Assembly (NCBI GenBank): GCA_958349055.1
Contig: CATWBO010000001.1
Location: forward strand, 1-64,000
Origin: an uncultured bacterium
GTDB taxonomy: Bacteria; Actinomycetota; Coriobacteriia; Coriobacteriales; Coriobacteriaceae
Direction: 5' to 3'
DNA: 64,000 bases
Part shown: positions 23,499 to 32,059 of the stretch, piece after piece
Layout: each line of letters opens with the position of its first letter
Numbering within the stretch: the stretch's first letter is position 1
Translations under genes and position numbers: made by a program
Notes under the pieces: model-generated
The model's input: the letters and a program-made list of their open reading frames with translations, nothing else
Database searches by the model: none
What the model was told of the DNA's origin: nothing

Positions 23499-23561
23499 TT
23501 TTCAACAGCCCTGCCCAACTGACCAAAAACTTGCCAAAAGCTTGACGGATGCTGTTGAAAA
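23499..23561. repeat. Inverted repeat TTTTCAACAGC / GCTGTTGAAAA
   Basis: The 11-bp arms at 23499-23509 and 23551-23561 are perfect and enclose 41 bases containing two near-repeats of CTTGCCAAAAG / CTTGACGG. The element lies in the 240-base gap between asnS (3' end) and the regulator (5' end). It could be a terminator region or an operator pair. Confidence 0.6.
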
Positions 23562-23629
23562 AGCGCCCCTTGGCTTGCCGAGAGGCGCTGGCGTGATGCG
23601 CTGGAACGCGTTTGGTGACGCTGTGACGA

Positions 23630-25033
23630 TTAGAAGTCGGCGTTGCCCACGGTGCGCGGGTGCGGCAGGACGTCGCGGATGTTGCCCACGCCGGTCAGAT
23701 ACATGACCAAACGCTCGAAGCCCAGACCGTAGCCGGCGTGCTTGCAGGAACCGTAGCGGCGCAGGTCAAGGTAGTACTTGTACTGCTCGGGATTCATGCC
23801 CAGGTTCTTGATGCGGGCTTCGAGCAGATCCAGGCGCTCCTCGCGCTGGGAGCCGCCGATAATCTCGCCGATGCCCGGCACCAGGCAGTCGGCGGCGGCG
23901 ACGGTCTTGTCGTCCTCGTTCATGCGCATGTAGAACGCCTTGATCTCGGCCGGGTAGTCGGTTACGAAGGTCGGGCGCTTAAAGTGCTCCTCGGTCAGGA
24001 AACGCTCGTGCTCGGTCTGCAGGTCGATGCCCCAGCTGACGGGGTAATCAAACTGGTGGCCAGCAGCGACTGCCTGCTCCAGGATCTCGACGGCCTCGGT
24101 GTAGGTAACGCGGGCAAAGTCGGAGTTTGCCACGTGGTCCAGGCGCTCGAGCAGGCCCTTGTCCACAAACTTGTTGAGCATGTTGAGCTCGTCGGGGCAG
24201 GTGGCCATAACGTCCTTAAGGACGTACTTGAGCATGGCCTCGGCGTTATCCATGTAGTCGTTAAGGTCGGCAAAGGCCATCTCGGGCTCGATCATCCAAA
24301 ACTCGGCGGCGTGGCGCGTGGTGTTGGAGTTTTCGGCGCGGAAGGTGGGGCCAAAGGTGTACACGTCGCCAAAGGCCATGGCGAAGTTCTCGGCATTGAG
24401 CTGGCCGGACACGGTAAGGCTCGCGTGCTTGCCAAAGAAGTCCTGGCTCCAGTCGACCTCGCCGGACTCGGTGAGGGGCGGATTTTTGGGGTCGAGCGTG
24501 GTTACGCGGAACATTTCGCCGGCGCCCTCGCAGTCACTCGTGGTGATGATGGGGGTGTTGACGTAGACAAAGCCCTGCTCCTGGAAGAAGCGGTGGATGG
24601 CGGCAGCCGCGACAGAACGGATGCGGAACACGGCGCGGAACAGGTTGGTGCGCGGGCGCAGGTGCTGTTGGGTGCGCAGGAACTCGACGGTTGCGCGCTT
24701 CTTCTGCAGCGGGTAATCCGGGGCGCTGACGCCCTCGACCTCAATGGAGGTGGCAGAAAGCTCGAAAGGCTGGGGCGCATCGGGGGTCAGCTTGACGGTG
24801 CCGGTGCAAATGAGTGCGGCCGAGACGTTTTGATGGGCGATCTCGTCGTAGTTGTCGAGTGCCTCGCGGTTCATGACGACCTGCAGGTCGCGGAAGCAGC
24901 TGCCGTCGTTGAGCGTAACAAAGCCAAAGTTCTTCATGTCGCGGATGGACTTGACCCAGCCGGCGACGGTGACGGTCTGGCCGCCAAGCGACTCGGCATC
25001 GGCGTAAAGCTGCGCGATTTTGGTGCGGTTCAC
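23630..25033 (-). CDS. asnS: Asparaginyl-tRNA synthetase
   Basis: This class II synthetase charges tRNA(Asn). The 467-residue protein has an N-terminal OB-fold anticodon domain (VTVAGWVKSIRDMKNFGFVTLNDGS). The class II motifs follow: FRAENSNTTRHAAEFWMIEPE (motif 2) and the C-terminal GLGFERLVMYLTG (motif 3). GTG 25033 is the likely start because GGAGG lies about six bases before it; the upstream ATG at 25069 lacks a site. Confidence 0.95.
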   Translation of the reverse strand: MNRTKIAQLYADAESLGGQTVTVAGWVKSIRDMKNFGFVTLNDGSCFRDLQVVMNREALDNYDEIAHQNVSAALICTGTVKLTPDAPQPFELSATSIEVEGVSAPDYPLQKKRATVEFLRTQQHLRPRTNLFRAVFRIRSVAAAAIHRFFQEQGFVYVNTPIITTSDCEGAGEMFRVTTLDPKNPPLTESGEVDWSQDFFGKHASLTVSGQLNAENFAMAFGDVYTFGPTFRAENSNTTRHAAEFWMIEPEMAFADLNDYMDNAEAMLKYVLKDVMATCPDELNMLNKFVDKGLLERLDHVANSDFARVTYTEAVEILEQAVAAGHQFDYPVSWGIDLQTEHERFLTEEHFKRPTFVTDYPAEIKAFYMRMNEDDKTVAAADCLVPGIGEIIGGSQREERLDLLEARIKNLGMNPEQYKYYLDLRRYGSCKHAGYGLGFERLVMYLTGVGNIRDVLPHPRTVGNADF

Positions 25034-25141
25034 GTATCCTCCAATAACGGTTGAATGATAGTTATCCATACAGTTCGATATTCTAGCAGCTCGGCTCATT
25101 TGGGCTATACAGATAAGGCATTGGCGGGATGGTTTTTCAAA

Positions 25142-25177
25142 CGAAAAGCGCCCGCGGCCAAATGGTCGCGGGCGCTT
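25142..25177 (-). terminator. Intrinsic terminator of the EIIA gene
   Basis: On the minus strand AAGCGCCCGCGACC pairs with GGCCGCGGGCGCTT and is followed by TTCGTTT. It lies just downstream of the EIIA stop. Confidence 0.8.
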
Positions 25178-25214
25178 GACGAGGTGCCTTTTGGCTGTGT
25201 GGCGCGGGGCCTGG

Positions 25215-25778
25215 CTACTTGGTCTTGGCTACCAGCAGCGGGTCGCCCAGCTTGACAAGCGGGTTGCCGCCGATAAGCGTTCCGGACTCGCCGACATGGT
25301 CGATGCTCTTAAGACGATCGAGCTCGGAGACGATGACGGTCACGATGTCCTCGTGGCCGGCGGCTTTGATGGCCTCGCGATCGAAGCTGATGAGCGGCTG
25401 GCCTGCCTTGACCGTGTCACCCATCTCGACAAAGCGGGCAAAACCCTTGCCGTTCATTTCCACGGTGCCCAGGCCGACATGGATGAACACGCGAAGACCG
25501 TCCTCGGTAATCATGCCGATGGAGTGGTTGGTGACGGTGGTGGCACCGATGCGGCCGTTGGCGGGCGCATAGATGGTGCCGGTAATGGGCTCGATGCCAT
25601 AGCCCTGGCCAAGCATGCCCGAGGCGATCGTCTCGTCGGGAACCTCGTCCAGGTTGACGAGCACGCCGTTGACGGGGGCATAGATGACGCCTTCGCGGGT
25701 GGCGAAGCTTGCTGCGGGCGGAACGGACGCCTCGCCGGTCGAGGTGAAGGTGGACTTAAGCGAATCGAGCAGACCCAT
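25215..25778 (-). CDS. PTS glucose-type EIIA protein (Crr-like)
   Basis: EIIA(Glc) accepts phosphate from HPr on a His and passes it to EIIB. The 187-residue single-domain protein shows VYAPVNG-type beta strands, the accessory His in VTNHSIGM and the phosphorylated His in VFIHVGLGTVEMNG. No membrane EIIC is next to it, so it may serve several permeases in trans. ATG 25778 follows GGAGG. A GAAACGTTTC palindrome lies 48 bases upstream. Confidence 0.92.
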   Translation of the reverse strand: MGLLDSLKSTFTSTGEASVPPAASFATREGVIYAPVNGVLVNLDEVPDETIASGMLGQGYGIEPITGTIYAPANGRIGATTVTNHSIGMITEDGLRVFIHVGLGTVEMNGKGFARFVEMGDTVKAGQPLISFDREAIKAAGHEDIVTVIVSELDRLKSIDHVGESGTLIGGNPLVKLGDPLLVAKTK

Positions 25779-25825
25779 AGTTGCCTCCAACTTAAATAGG
25801 CGCATATCGCGCGTTTGGTTTGCCG

Positions 25826-25835
25826 GAAACGTTTC
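25826..25835. promoter_or_regulatory. Possible LacI/CcpA-type operator between EIIA and esterase
   Basis: GAAACGTTTC is a perfect palindrome with a central CG, as in LacI-family operators. It sits in the region between the divergent EIIA and esterase genes. The assignment rests on this short match and its position only. Confidence 0.35.
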
Positions 25836-26022
25836 ATATCTGTTTCGCGGCTTGGTCAACACCCCCTATTCTACGCTGCTCAGCGATACCTCTGAGCTGG
25901 GATTATGTGATATATCAGTTGAAGGGAAACTTATTGCTGGCGTGTTTCTGCGTCACGGGTTCAAGTGGGGTACGCTTGAAGGCAAAAAACAAGGGCGCTT
26001 AATTTGCGCGAAGGGAGCACAT

Positions 26023-26925
26023 ATGATTGTCGAGAACCATGCACTGTGGGGCGAGGAGCCGACCGAGGAATATCCGGCGACGTTTACGTATTTGGGTGCC
26101 GAGCCGCTGCCCGATAAACCGAATGGCCGCCGCCCTGCCGTGATTATCTGCGGCGGAGGTGCGTTTACGCATATCGCTCCGCATGAGCAGGATCCCGTGG
26201 CGTTTGCGTTTTTGGATCACGGTTACCAGGCCTTTGTGCTCAACTATGTCACAAGTTCTACGGGTGACGTGAGCTTTCCGCACCCCCAGGCAGATCTTGC
26301 CAAGATGGTCGCCACGGTGCGTGCGAATGCCGACGAGTGGCATGTCGATCCCAAGCGCGTGTGCGTCGTGGGCTTTTCTGCTGGCGGCATGATTTGCGCC
26401 TCGCTGGCAACACAGTGGAAGACCGGCCCCTTCGCGGCACTTGCCGGGGCGCGTCCGGACGACATTCGTCCCGATGCCGTGGTGCTGGGCTATCCATTGC
26501 TCGACTTTGCCTATGTGCGCGACATGCAGACGCGCGATCCGCGCATTGACTTGCGTGTGCCCAAGACGGGCGGTAAGACGGGGCGCGATCTTCTCAACGA
26601 CTATCTGTCGATGGTGACGGGTGGCGAGGCAACTGACGAGCATTTGGCCGATATCTGCCCCACCACGCATGTTTCGCGTCAGATGCCGCCGACCTTTGTG
26701 TGGGGCGTGTCCGACGACAAGACGGCGCCGATCGCGCAGGTCTATCCGTTTGCGCAGCGCATGGCCGAGGAGGGCGTCGCTTGCGAGATGCACGTCTTTG
26801 ACCAAGGTGGCCACGGACTTTCGCTCGGCAACGCCAACACCGCGGTCGATAACGAGGACAAACAGGTGGCAGTCCGTCCCTGGATCCGCCTGGCTTTCCG
26901 CTTCCTGGAGCGCCACGGGTTTTAG
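26023..26925 (+). CDS. Alpha/beta-hydrolase esterase (BD-FAE-like)
   Basis: This cytosolic esterase has 300 residues and no signal peptide. The oxyanion region is CGGGAFTHIAPHEQD, and the nucleophile elbow is GFSAGG with Ser119. The acid and base are in VSDDKTAP and GGHGLS. Similar enzymes deacetylate xylan or other esters; the substrate is unknown. ATG 26023 follows AAGGGAG; the open frame that reaches back to 25684 overlaps the EIIA promoter region and is not used. A perfect hairpin begins at the base after the stop. Confidence 0.85.
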   Translation: MIVENHALWGEEPTEEYPATFTYLGAEPLPDKPNGRRPAVIICGGGAFTHIAPHEQDPVAFAFLDHGYQAFVLNYVTSSTGDVSFPHPQADLAKMVATVRANADEWHVDPKRVCVVGFSAGGMICASLATQWKTGPFAALAGARPDDIRPDAVVLGYPLLDFAYVRDMQTRDPRIDLRVPKTGGKTGRDLLNDYLSMVTGGEATDEHLADICPTTHVSRQMPPTFVWGVSDDKTAPIAQVYPFAQRMAEEGVACEMHVFDQGGHGLSLGNANTAVDNEDKQVAVRPWIRLAFRFLERHGF

Positions 26926-26951
26926 TTACGGCGTTTTACCAAACGCCGTAA
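26926..26951 (+). terminator. Post-stop hairpin TTACGGCGTTT-TACC-AAACGCCGTAA
   Basis: The 11-bp perfect stem has a TACC loop and starts one base after the esterase stop. It lacks a T-run. The TTT-TACC-AAA apex is shared with the hairpin after galU, so it belongs to a local class of 3'-end hairpins. Confidence 0.6.
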
Positions 26952-27022
26952 CCACTTGCCGCTCTGGCGGGCTTTTGCTGTCGGTTCCAAGACATCGGCA
27001 TCGTCCTAGCTCTCAAGGGCTT

Positions 27023-27051
27023 GGTGCAAAGTAATCTGTCCCCCTTGCACC
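27023..27051. repeat. Variant of the REP-like palindrome
   Basis: GGTGCAA and TTGCACC enclose a centre with CTGTCCCCC. The centre recalls the CCTGTCCCC core of the palindromes at 16502 and 19491, but the arms differ. Confidence 0.5.
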
Positions 27052-27102
27052 GATCTGTTGATTGAACGTCGCTATGTGTTCGCGCTATCATGCATGGTTA
27101 CA

Positions 27103-27141
27103 ATTGGTTAGCCATGGCAAACGGTTAGCCATGGTGAACAT
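27103..27141 (+). promoter_or_regulatory. Tandem DtxR/IdeR-like operator upstream of feoB
   Basis: GGTTAGCCATGG(C/T)(A/G)AAC occurs twice at 17-base spacing. GGTTAGCC is identical to the half-site core of the DtxR/IdeR iron box consensus. Position before an Fe(II) uptake gene fits iron repression. Repressor identity is inferred. Confidence 0.55.
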
Positions 27142-27181
27142 AAATACAACGCCCTGTGGGCGCCGGGGGAGGAACACGGAC

Positions 27182-29542
27182 GTGAAGCTCGATACGCTCG
27201 AGATTGGAAAGGACGCCGTTGTCGCATCGGTAACATCGGACGATCAGGCGCTCCGACAGCATATTTTGGACATGGGCCTAACGCCGGGCACCGAAGTCAC
27301 CATGATGAAGTACGCCCCCATGGGCGACCCGCTCGAGATTCGCCTGCGCGGCTACGAGCTGACGCTGCGCAAGGACGATGCCGCCCGCATTGAGCTCGTG
27401 GGCATTCACGATACCGATATGGGTCCGCGCGCTAACGCTGCAATCGGCACGACGGAGCATCCGGCCCTGGGCGAGGGGACGTATTCGCCCCGTGCGGCAA
27501 AGACGGCCGTGCCCGAGGGCGCGCCGCTGCACTTTGCCCTCGCCGGCAACCAAAACTGCGGCAAGACCACGTTATTCAACCAGCTGACGGGCTCCAACCA
27601 GCATGTCGGTAACTTTCCCGGCGTGACGGTCGACCGCAAGGACGGCACTATCCGTAACCACCCCGAGGCGAGCGTTACCGACTTGCCCGGTATTTACTCG
27701 TTGTCGCCGTACACGGGCGAAGAGGTCGTGAGCCGTCAGTTCATCCTCGACGAGCGCCCGGACGCCATCATCGACATCATCGACGCCACCAACATCGAGC
27801 GTAACCTGTACCTGACGCTGCAGCTTATGGAGCTCGACCGCCCCATGGTCATCGCGCTCAACATGATGGACGAGGTGACGGCCAACGGCGGCGCCGTGGA
27901 CGTCAACCTGCTCGAGAGCCTGTTGGGCGTGCCTGTTGTCCCCATTAGCGCTGCCCGCAACGAGGGCATCGGCGAGTTGGTGGATCATGCCTTGCACGTG
28001 GCGCGGTTCCGCGAGCGCCCCGGTCGCCTGGACTTCTGCGCGCCCGATGGTCCAGACGGCGGCGCGCTGCATCGCTGCATTCACGGCATCGCCAACCTTA
28101 TCGAGGACCATGCCGCGACGGCGCATATTCCGGTGCGTTTTGCGGCGACCAAGTTGGTTGAGGGCGACGAGCTGGTAACCGAGGCGCTTCACCTGGATCG
28201 CAACGAGCTCGACGCCATCGAGCACATCATCACCCAGATGGAGGGCGAGGCCGGCACCGATCGCCTGTCCGCGCTGGCCGATATGCGCTTTAGCTTTATT
28301 GGCGACGTGTGCGGGCGTTGCGTCGTCAAGCCGCACGAGAGCCGCGAGCACGTGCGCTCCGTCAAGATCGACCGCATCCTGACGGGTCGCTACACGGCCA
28401 TCCCTGCGTTCCTGGTGATCATGGGCCTCGTCTTTTGGCTGACGTTTGGCGTGATCGGCGCGGCGTTGCAGGGACTCATGGAGGACGGCATCGCTGCCAT
28501 CATCGCCTCGGCCGATGCGGGCCTCAAGGCGTTCGGCACCAACGACGTGGTGCGCTCGCTGGCTGTCGACGGCGTGCTTACGGGTGTGGGCAGCGTGCTG
28601 ACCTTCCTGCCGATCATCGTCGTGCTCTTCTTGTTCCTCTCCATTCTGGAAGACTCCGGCTACATGGCGCGCGTGGCCTTTGTCATGGATAAAGTACTGC
28701 GTCGCTTTGGCCTGTCGGGCCGCAGCTTCGTCCCCATGCTCGTCGGTTTTGGCTGCACCGTGCCGGCTATCATGTCGACCCGTACGCTCCCATCCGAGCA
28801 CGACCGCAAGATGACGGTCATGCTCACGCCGTTCATGAGCTGCTCGGCCAAGTTGCCGGTCTACGGTCTGCTGTGCGGGGCGTTTTTCCCACAGGCGACG
28901 GTTCCCGCCATGGTCTCGCTCTACCTGATTGGCATTGCGGTCGGTTGCATCGCGGCTTTGGTGCTCAACCGCACGGCATTTAAGGGCGACCCGGTGCCGT
29001 TTATCATGGAGCTTCCCAATTACCGCTTGCCGAGCGTCAAGACGACGGTGATGCTGGCATGGGATAAGGCCAAAGACTTTATTACCAAGGCCTTTACCAT
29101 TATCTTTGCCGCTACCGTTGTCATCTGGTTCCTTCAGACGTTCGACATTCGCTTTAATGTGGTCGCCGATCAGTCGCAAAGCCTGCTTGCGGGTCTCGGC
29201 AGCATCATCGCGCCGGCGCTGGCGCCGCTTGGGTTTGGCGATTGGCGTGCATCCACGGCGCTCGTCACCGGACTTATCGCCAAGGAGAGTGTCATCTCGA
29301 CCCTCACGGTGCTTTTGGGCGCAACCTCGCCCGCGGCACTGTCGACCATGTTTTCGCCGTTTACTGCCTATGTGTTCCTGGTCTTTACGCTGCTGTACCC
29401 GCCCTGCGTGGCGGCCATCGGCGCCGTCAAGAGCGAGCTGGGCGCGCGCTATGCCGTTGCCGTGTTCGCGTTTCAGGTGACGGTCGCCTGGATCGTGGCG
29501 TTTGTCGTGCACTCGGCGGGCATATTGCTGGGGTTGGCTTAG
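27182..29542 (+). CDS. feoB: Fe(II) transporter: FeoA-FeoB fusion
   Basis: FeoB imports ferrous iron across the membrane. The 786-residue protein starts with a FeoA-like SH3 domain (LRQHILDMGLTPGTEVTMMKYAPMGDP). The G domain follows with GNQNCGKTT near 125, DLPGIYSL and NMMDEV, then a GDI helical part. The membrane domain has Gate motifs (FLPIIVVLFLFLSILEDSGYMARVAF, CTVPAIMSTRT). In many bacteria FeoA is separate. GTG 27182 is nine bases after GGGGGAGG; the frame before it covers the tandem operator. Confidence 0.93.
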   Translation: MKLDTLEIGKDAVVASVTSDDQALRQHILDMGLTPGTEVTMMKYAPMGDPLEIRLRGYELTLRKDDAARIELVGIHDTDMGPRANAAIGTTEHPALGEGTYSPRAAKTAVPEGAPLHFALAGNQNCGKTTLFNQLTGSNQHVGNFPGVTVDRKDGTIRNHPEASVTDLPGIYSLSPYTGEEVVSRQFILDERPDAIIDIIDATNIERNLYLTLQLMELDRPMVIALNMMDEVTANGGAVDVNLLESLLGVPVVPISAARNEGIGELVDHALHVARFRERPGRLDFCAPDGPDGGALHRCIHGIANLIEDHAATAHIPVRFAATKLVEGDELVTEALHLDRNELDAIEHIITQMEGEAGTDRLSALADMRFSFIGDVCGRCVVKPHESREHVRSVKIDRILTGRYTAIPAFLVIMGLVFWLTFGVIGAALQGLMEDGIAAIIASADAGLKAFGTNDVVRSLAVDGVLTGVGSVLTFLPIIVVLFLFLSILEDSGYMARVAFVMDKVLRRFGLSGRSFVPMLVGFGCTVPAIMSTRTLPSEHDRKMTVMLTPFMSCSAKLPVYGLLCGAFFPQATVPAMVSLYLIGIAVGCIAALVLNRTAFKGDPVPFIMELPNYRLPSVKTTVMLAWDKAKDFITKAFTIIFAATVVIWFLQTFDIRFNVVADQSQSLLAGLGSIIAPALAPLGFGDWRASTALVTGLIAKESVISTLTVLLGATSPAALSTMFSPFTAYVFLVFTLLYPPCVAAIGAVKSELGARYAVAVFAFQVTVAWIVAFVVHSAGILLGLA

Positions 29543-29584
29543 TTATTTATTAACGTCGCAACCTTTGTGTATTGAGTTGATTTC

Positions 29585-29616
29585 GGCCCTGCATCTGTAC
29601 TGACGGATGCAGGGCC
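29585..29616 (+). terminator. Terminator of feoB
   Basis: GGCCCTGCATC pairs with GATGCAGGGCC around ten bases. The T-tract is weak. TATAAT at 29624-29629 right after it probably belongs to the MFS promoter. Confidence 0.65.
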
Positions 29617-29666
29617 GTTGCTATATAATCGCCCACCGCTCAAGACAATCGGAGAGGTTTTCCTAT

Positions 29667-30863
29667 ATGGCTCAGGCAAGACAAGATGGCATCTCACTCA
29701 AGCAGTGGCTCCCGCTCATCGGGCTCACCTGCTGTGCGTTCGTGTTCAACACGTCGGAGTTCATGCCCATCGGCCTTCTGACTGATATCGCCGCGTCGTT
29801 CTCGCTCACCGAGGCCCAGGCCGGCATCATGATCTCGGTCTATGCCTGGGGCGTCATGCTGCTGTCGTTGCCGCTCATGGTGTTCGCTTCGCGCTTTGAG
29901 TTCAAGCGGATGCTGCTGGGCGTGCTTGCCGTGTTCTCGCTGGGCCAGTTCCTGTCCGCCGTGGCGCCGACTTATCCCATCCTGGTCTGCGCGCGCCTGG
30001 TGGTCGCTTGCGCACATGCCGTGTTCTGGTCGGTCGCCTCGGTCATGGCGTCGCGTCTGGTTGACACTCGCCACGGGGCGCTCGCCATCAGCATGATCGC
30101 CACGGGCTCGTCCATCGCGCAGATCTTTGGCTTGCCGATCGGCCGCGCCATCGGGCTGGCCGTGGGCTGGCGCATGACGTTTGCCGCGGTCGGGGCCTTC
30201 TCTGCCGCCGCGGTGGTGTACCAAGCCGCGGTGTTCCCGGCTATGCCGGCGGGCGAGCGCTTTACCGTCAAACAGCTGCCCGAGCTGCTCAAGAACCCGT
30301 TCCTGATCGCGCTCTACGCGGTCACGGTCTTTATGGCGACCGGCTACTACGCGGGTTACAGCTATATCGAGCCGTTCCTGGCGCAGGTCGCGCATGTCGA
30401 CGCAAGCGCTATTACCATGACGCTGACGGCGTTTGGCTGCTCTGGCCTGGTGGGCAGCTGGCTGTTCGGCCGCCTGTTCGACGGGCACAGGTTCCCGTTC
30501 CTCGCGATCACGCTCTTCGGCGTGCCGGTAGCTCTGCTGCTCATGGGTCCGGCCGCATCATCGCTCGCGGCAGTGCTTGCCGTTTGCGCGCTATGGGGCT
30601 GCTGCTCCACGGCCTTTAACGTGGCGTTTCAGGCCGAGCTCATCAAGTACACGCCGGCAGACTCGTCGGCCGTCGCCATGTCGATCTTCTCGGGCCTGTT
30701 CAATCTCGGTATTGGAACAGGCACGGCGATTGGTGGCGCCGTGGTGTCGGGCCCGGGCATCGCTTGGATCGGCTTCGCGGGCGGCACGATCGCCGTCGTG
30801 GGCGTCATCCTCGCTATCACGGTGCTATTCCCGGCCATACGCCGCGCAAAGCCCGTCGCCTAG
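29667..30863 (+). CDS. MFS efflux transporter (DHA1/SotB-like)
   Basis: This inner-membrane protein of 398 residues has 12 predicted helices and the family marks NTSEFMPIGLLTDIA in helix 1 and the ARLVVACAHAVFWSV region. These are typical of sugar or drug exporters such as SotB/YdhP; the substrate is unknown. ATG 29667 follows CGGAGAGG. Its last 29 bases are repeated exactly at 38305-38333, beyond the toxin-type island, so this gene forms the left border of the inserted block. Confidence 0.87.
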   Translation: MAQARQDGISLKQWLPLIGLTCCAFVFNTSEFMPIGLLTDIAASFSLTEAQAGIMISVYAWGVMLLSLPLMVFASRFEFKRMLLGVLAVFSLGQFLSAVAPTYPILVCARLVVACAHAVFWSVASVMASRLVDTRHGALAISMIATGSSIAQIFGLPIGRAIGLAVGWRMTFAAVGAFSAAAVVYQAAVFPAMPAGERFTVKQLPELLKNPFLIALYAVTVFMATGYYAGYSYIEPFLAQVAHVDASAITMTLTAFGCSGLVGSWLFGRLFDGHRFPFLAITLFGVPVALLLMGPAASSLAAVLAVCALWGCCSTAFNVAFQAELIKYTPADSSAVAMSIFSGLFNLGIGTGTAIGGAVVSGPGIAWIGFAGGTIAVVGVILAITVLFPAIRRAKPVA

Positions 30864-30884
30864 CTACAACTCAGAAGGGGCTGG

Positions 30885-30919
30885 GGTAGCTAATTTGGGA
30901 CGGGGCTATTTTAGCTACC
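30885..30919 (+). repeat. Inverted repeat after the MFS gene
   Basis: GGTAGCTAA at 30885-30893 pairs with TTTAGCTACC near 30910-30919 around TTTGGGACGGGGCTAT. It lies at the left edge of the island and has no T-run. Confidence 0.6.
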
Positions 30920-30942
30920 TCGTTGAGCATACGTAAAAGAGG

Positions 30943-30989
30943 CCGAGGCCGCTCCGGTATGTGCTGGAGCGGCCTCGGTTTTCGTTTTT
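30943..30989. terminator. Strong terminator at the left island edge
   Basis: CCGAGGCCGCTCC pairs perfectly with GGAGCGGCCTCGG. TTTTCGTTTTT follows on the plus side, and a T-containing tract exists on the minus side. It can end both the MFS transcript and the leftward toxin-type operon. Confidence 0.85.
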
Positions 30990-31008
30990 CTGTCTGCGTA
31001 TGATCGAC

Positions 31009-31374
31009 CTAGAGCTCGTCTTGGGGAACGACGGCCGTAAGTTTTTCGTTTTCAAATACCGCAGCAAGTCCGTGTTCGGGGTCAAAGCGATAGTTGCACA
31101 TGAGTGCCGCTTTGCGAGCATCATCGCTTCGAAGCACCACGATGCTGGTCGGAATAACGTATCTAAAGATATTCGTAACGGGGCTCTCAATCTGATCGCC
31201 GTCTCTTTCGAGACAATAATCTTCGATCGCTTCCTTGCTGCCCTCAACGGTATCCCAGCTTGCAAGCAGGGCGTCCTTTGCTTCCTTTTGAATGTCGAGG
31301 ACGTCTTGGTCCGAGTTGCACTCGTAATAGACGGGGAGCGAGAAATCCCTGCCCCATAGATTCATGCTGTTAGT
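31009..31374 (-). CDS. Small acidic protein, probable immunity partner of the WHH nuclease
   Basis: This 121-residue soluble protein is rich in Asp and Glu and starts MTNSMNLWGRDFSLPVYYEC. It has no signal peptide or transmembrane helix. The start ATG overlaps the stop of the nuclease gene (ATGACTAA), so it is co-translated with it and is the last gene of the operon. Size, acidity, and position directly after an HNH nuclease gene are typical of immunity proteins in polymorphic toxin loci. The N-terminal motif recalls small DUF families linked to toxins, but I cannot name the family with certainty. The immunity role is inference. Confidence 0.7.
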   Translation of the reverse strand, partial: TNSMNLWGRDFSLPVYYECNSDQDVLDIQKEAKDALLASWDTVEGSKEAIEDYCLERDGDQIESPVTNIFRYVIPTSIVVLRSDDARKAALMCNYRFDPEHGLAAVFENEKLTAVVPQDEL

Positions 31375-32059
31375 CATCGAAGCCGCCAATCTGATTCAGA
31401 GTGTTTTTGATTTCGCTTACGCCGCCGAGATGGCTGCACACCTTGTGAACCTCGGTCGGAACAAGAGAGCACGTCTTCATGTCATTGTGCTCGTGCCAGG
31501 TGTATCCATTTGCCTCGCGCCATTTCTTGACATCCTGGTGCGTCCAATCATCTTTGCTGTCGCGGTGCTCGAGGCTCCAGGCTTTTGCGCATTCAATGTC
31601 TGCCTTTTCATAGTTGCCGACAATGCGCTCGCCGTTTTCGCTGCTCAGCGAAAGCCTATGCTGGCTCATGCCTTGTATGGTTACTTTCGCTTCAGAGATA
31701 GGGTTGAAGTCAGGAATTCCATCCTTGTAATTGATACCCTCAAGACCTTTGTTTCGAAGAATCTCGCGGACCCTATCGACTGTGGGAACAAACATCGACT
31801 CCCCCCGATCGCCCGACCATTTGCCATTGGGATTCTCCATGGTCGGCGTATGGTCCAGCCGATCCTCATAAGTAGAAGGGTAGTCACACGATTCCACCGA
31901 GGGTCTAATCAATTTGTCGGGATCGATGGATTCGTTACGGCCGGCATTTTTAACCTCTGCCTTGGTTTCCTTTGATTCGGGGCCAATGAGTTTATCGGGA
32001 TTGAACCCAAGTTTATCGCCTAGCTTGGCTACGCCGTCTTTCATTTGCTTGAACTCCAT
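31370..32059 (-). CDS. HNH/Endo VII-type nuclease with WHH motif (toxin-like)
   Basis: The 229-residue protein ends with a nuclease signature: GYTWHEHNDMKTCSLVP at about 186-201, VH at 204-205 and SHLGG at 209-213. This order (WHxH, LVP, H, HxGG) is that of the WHH subfamily of HNH nucleases, known as toxin domains. Residues about 70-165 (GKWSGDRGES, GIPDFNP) resemble a pre-toxin segment. The N terminus holds a repeated motif, NPDKLIGP and DPDKLIRP, at about 20-27 and 46-53. There is no signal peptide. It starts within the stop of the HerA-type gene (TAATG) and overlaps the immunity candidate. DNA is the likely substrate. Confidence 0.82.
   Translation of the reverse strand: MEFKQMKDGVAKLGDKLGFNPDKLIGPESKETKAEVKNAGRNESIDPDKLIRPSVESCDYPSTYEDRLDHTPTMENPNGKWSGDRGESMFVPTVDRVREILRNKGLEGINYKDGIPDFNPISEAKVTIQGMSQHRLSLSSENGERIVGNYEKADIECAKAWSLEHRDSKDDWTHQDVKKWREANGYTWHEHNDMKTCSLVPTEVHKVCSHLGGVSEIKNTLNQIGGFDD

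Noticed and set aside
23499..23561. Replication origin signal
   Set aside because: The TTTTCAACAG arms resemble sequences near some origins, but no DnaA boxes (TTATCCACA) cluster here and neither dnaA nor dnaN is adjacent.
25684..26022. N-terminal extension of the esterase
   Set aside because: The frame is open, but it runs through the EIIA gene start and promoter on the other strand. The good ribosome binding site and ATG are at 26023, and family similarity begins there.
27572..29512. Minus-strand open frame of 646 codons opposite feoB
   Set aside because: It lies entirely inside feoB; the protein is rich in Arg, His and Gln with no recognisable domain.
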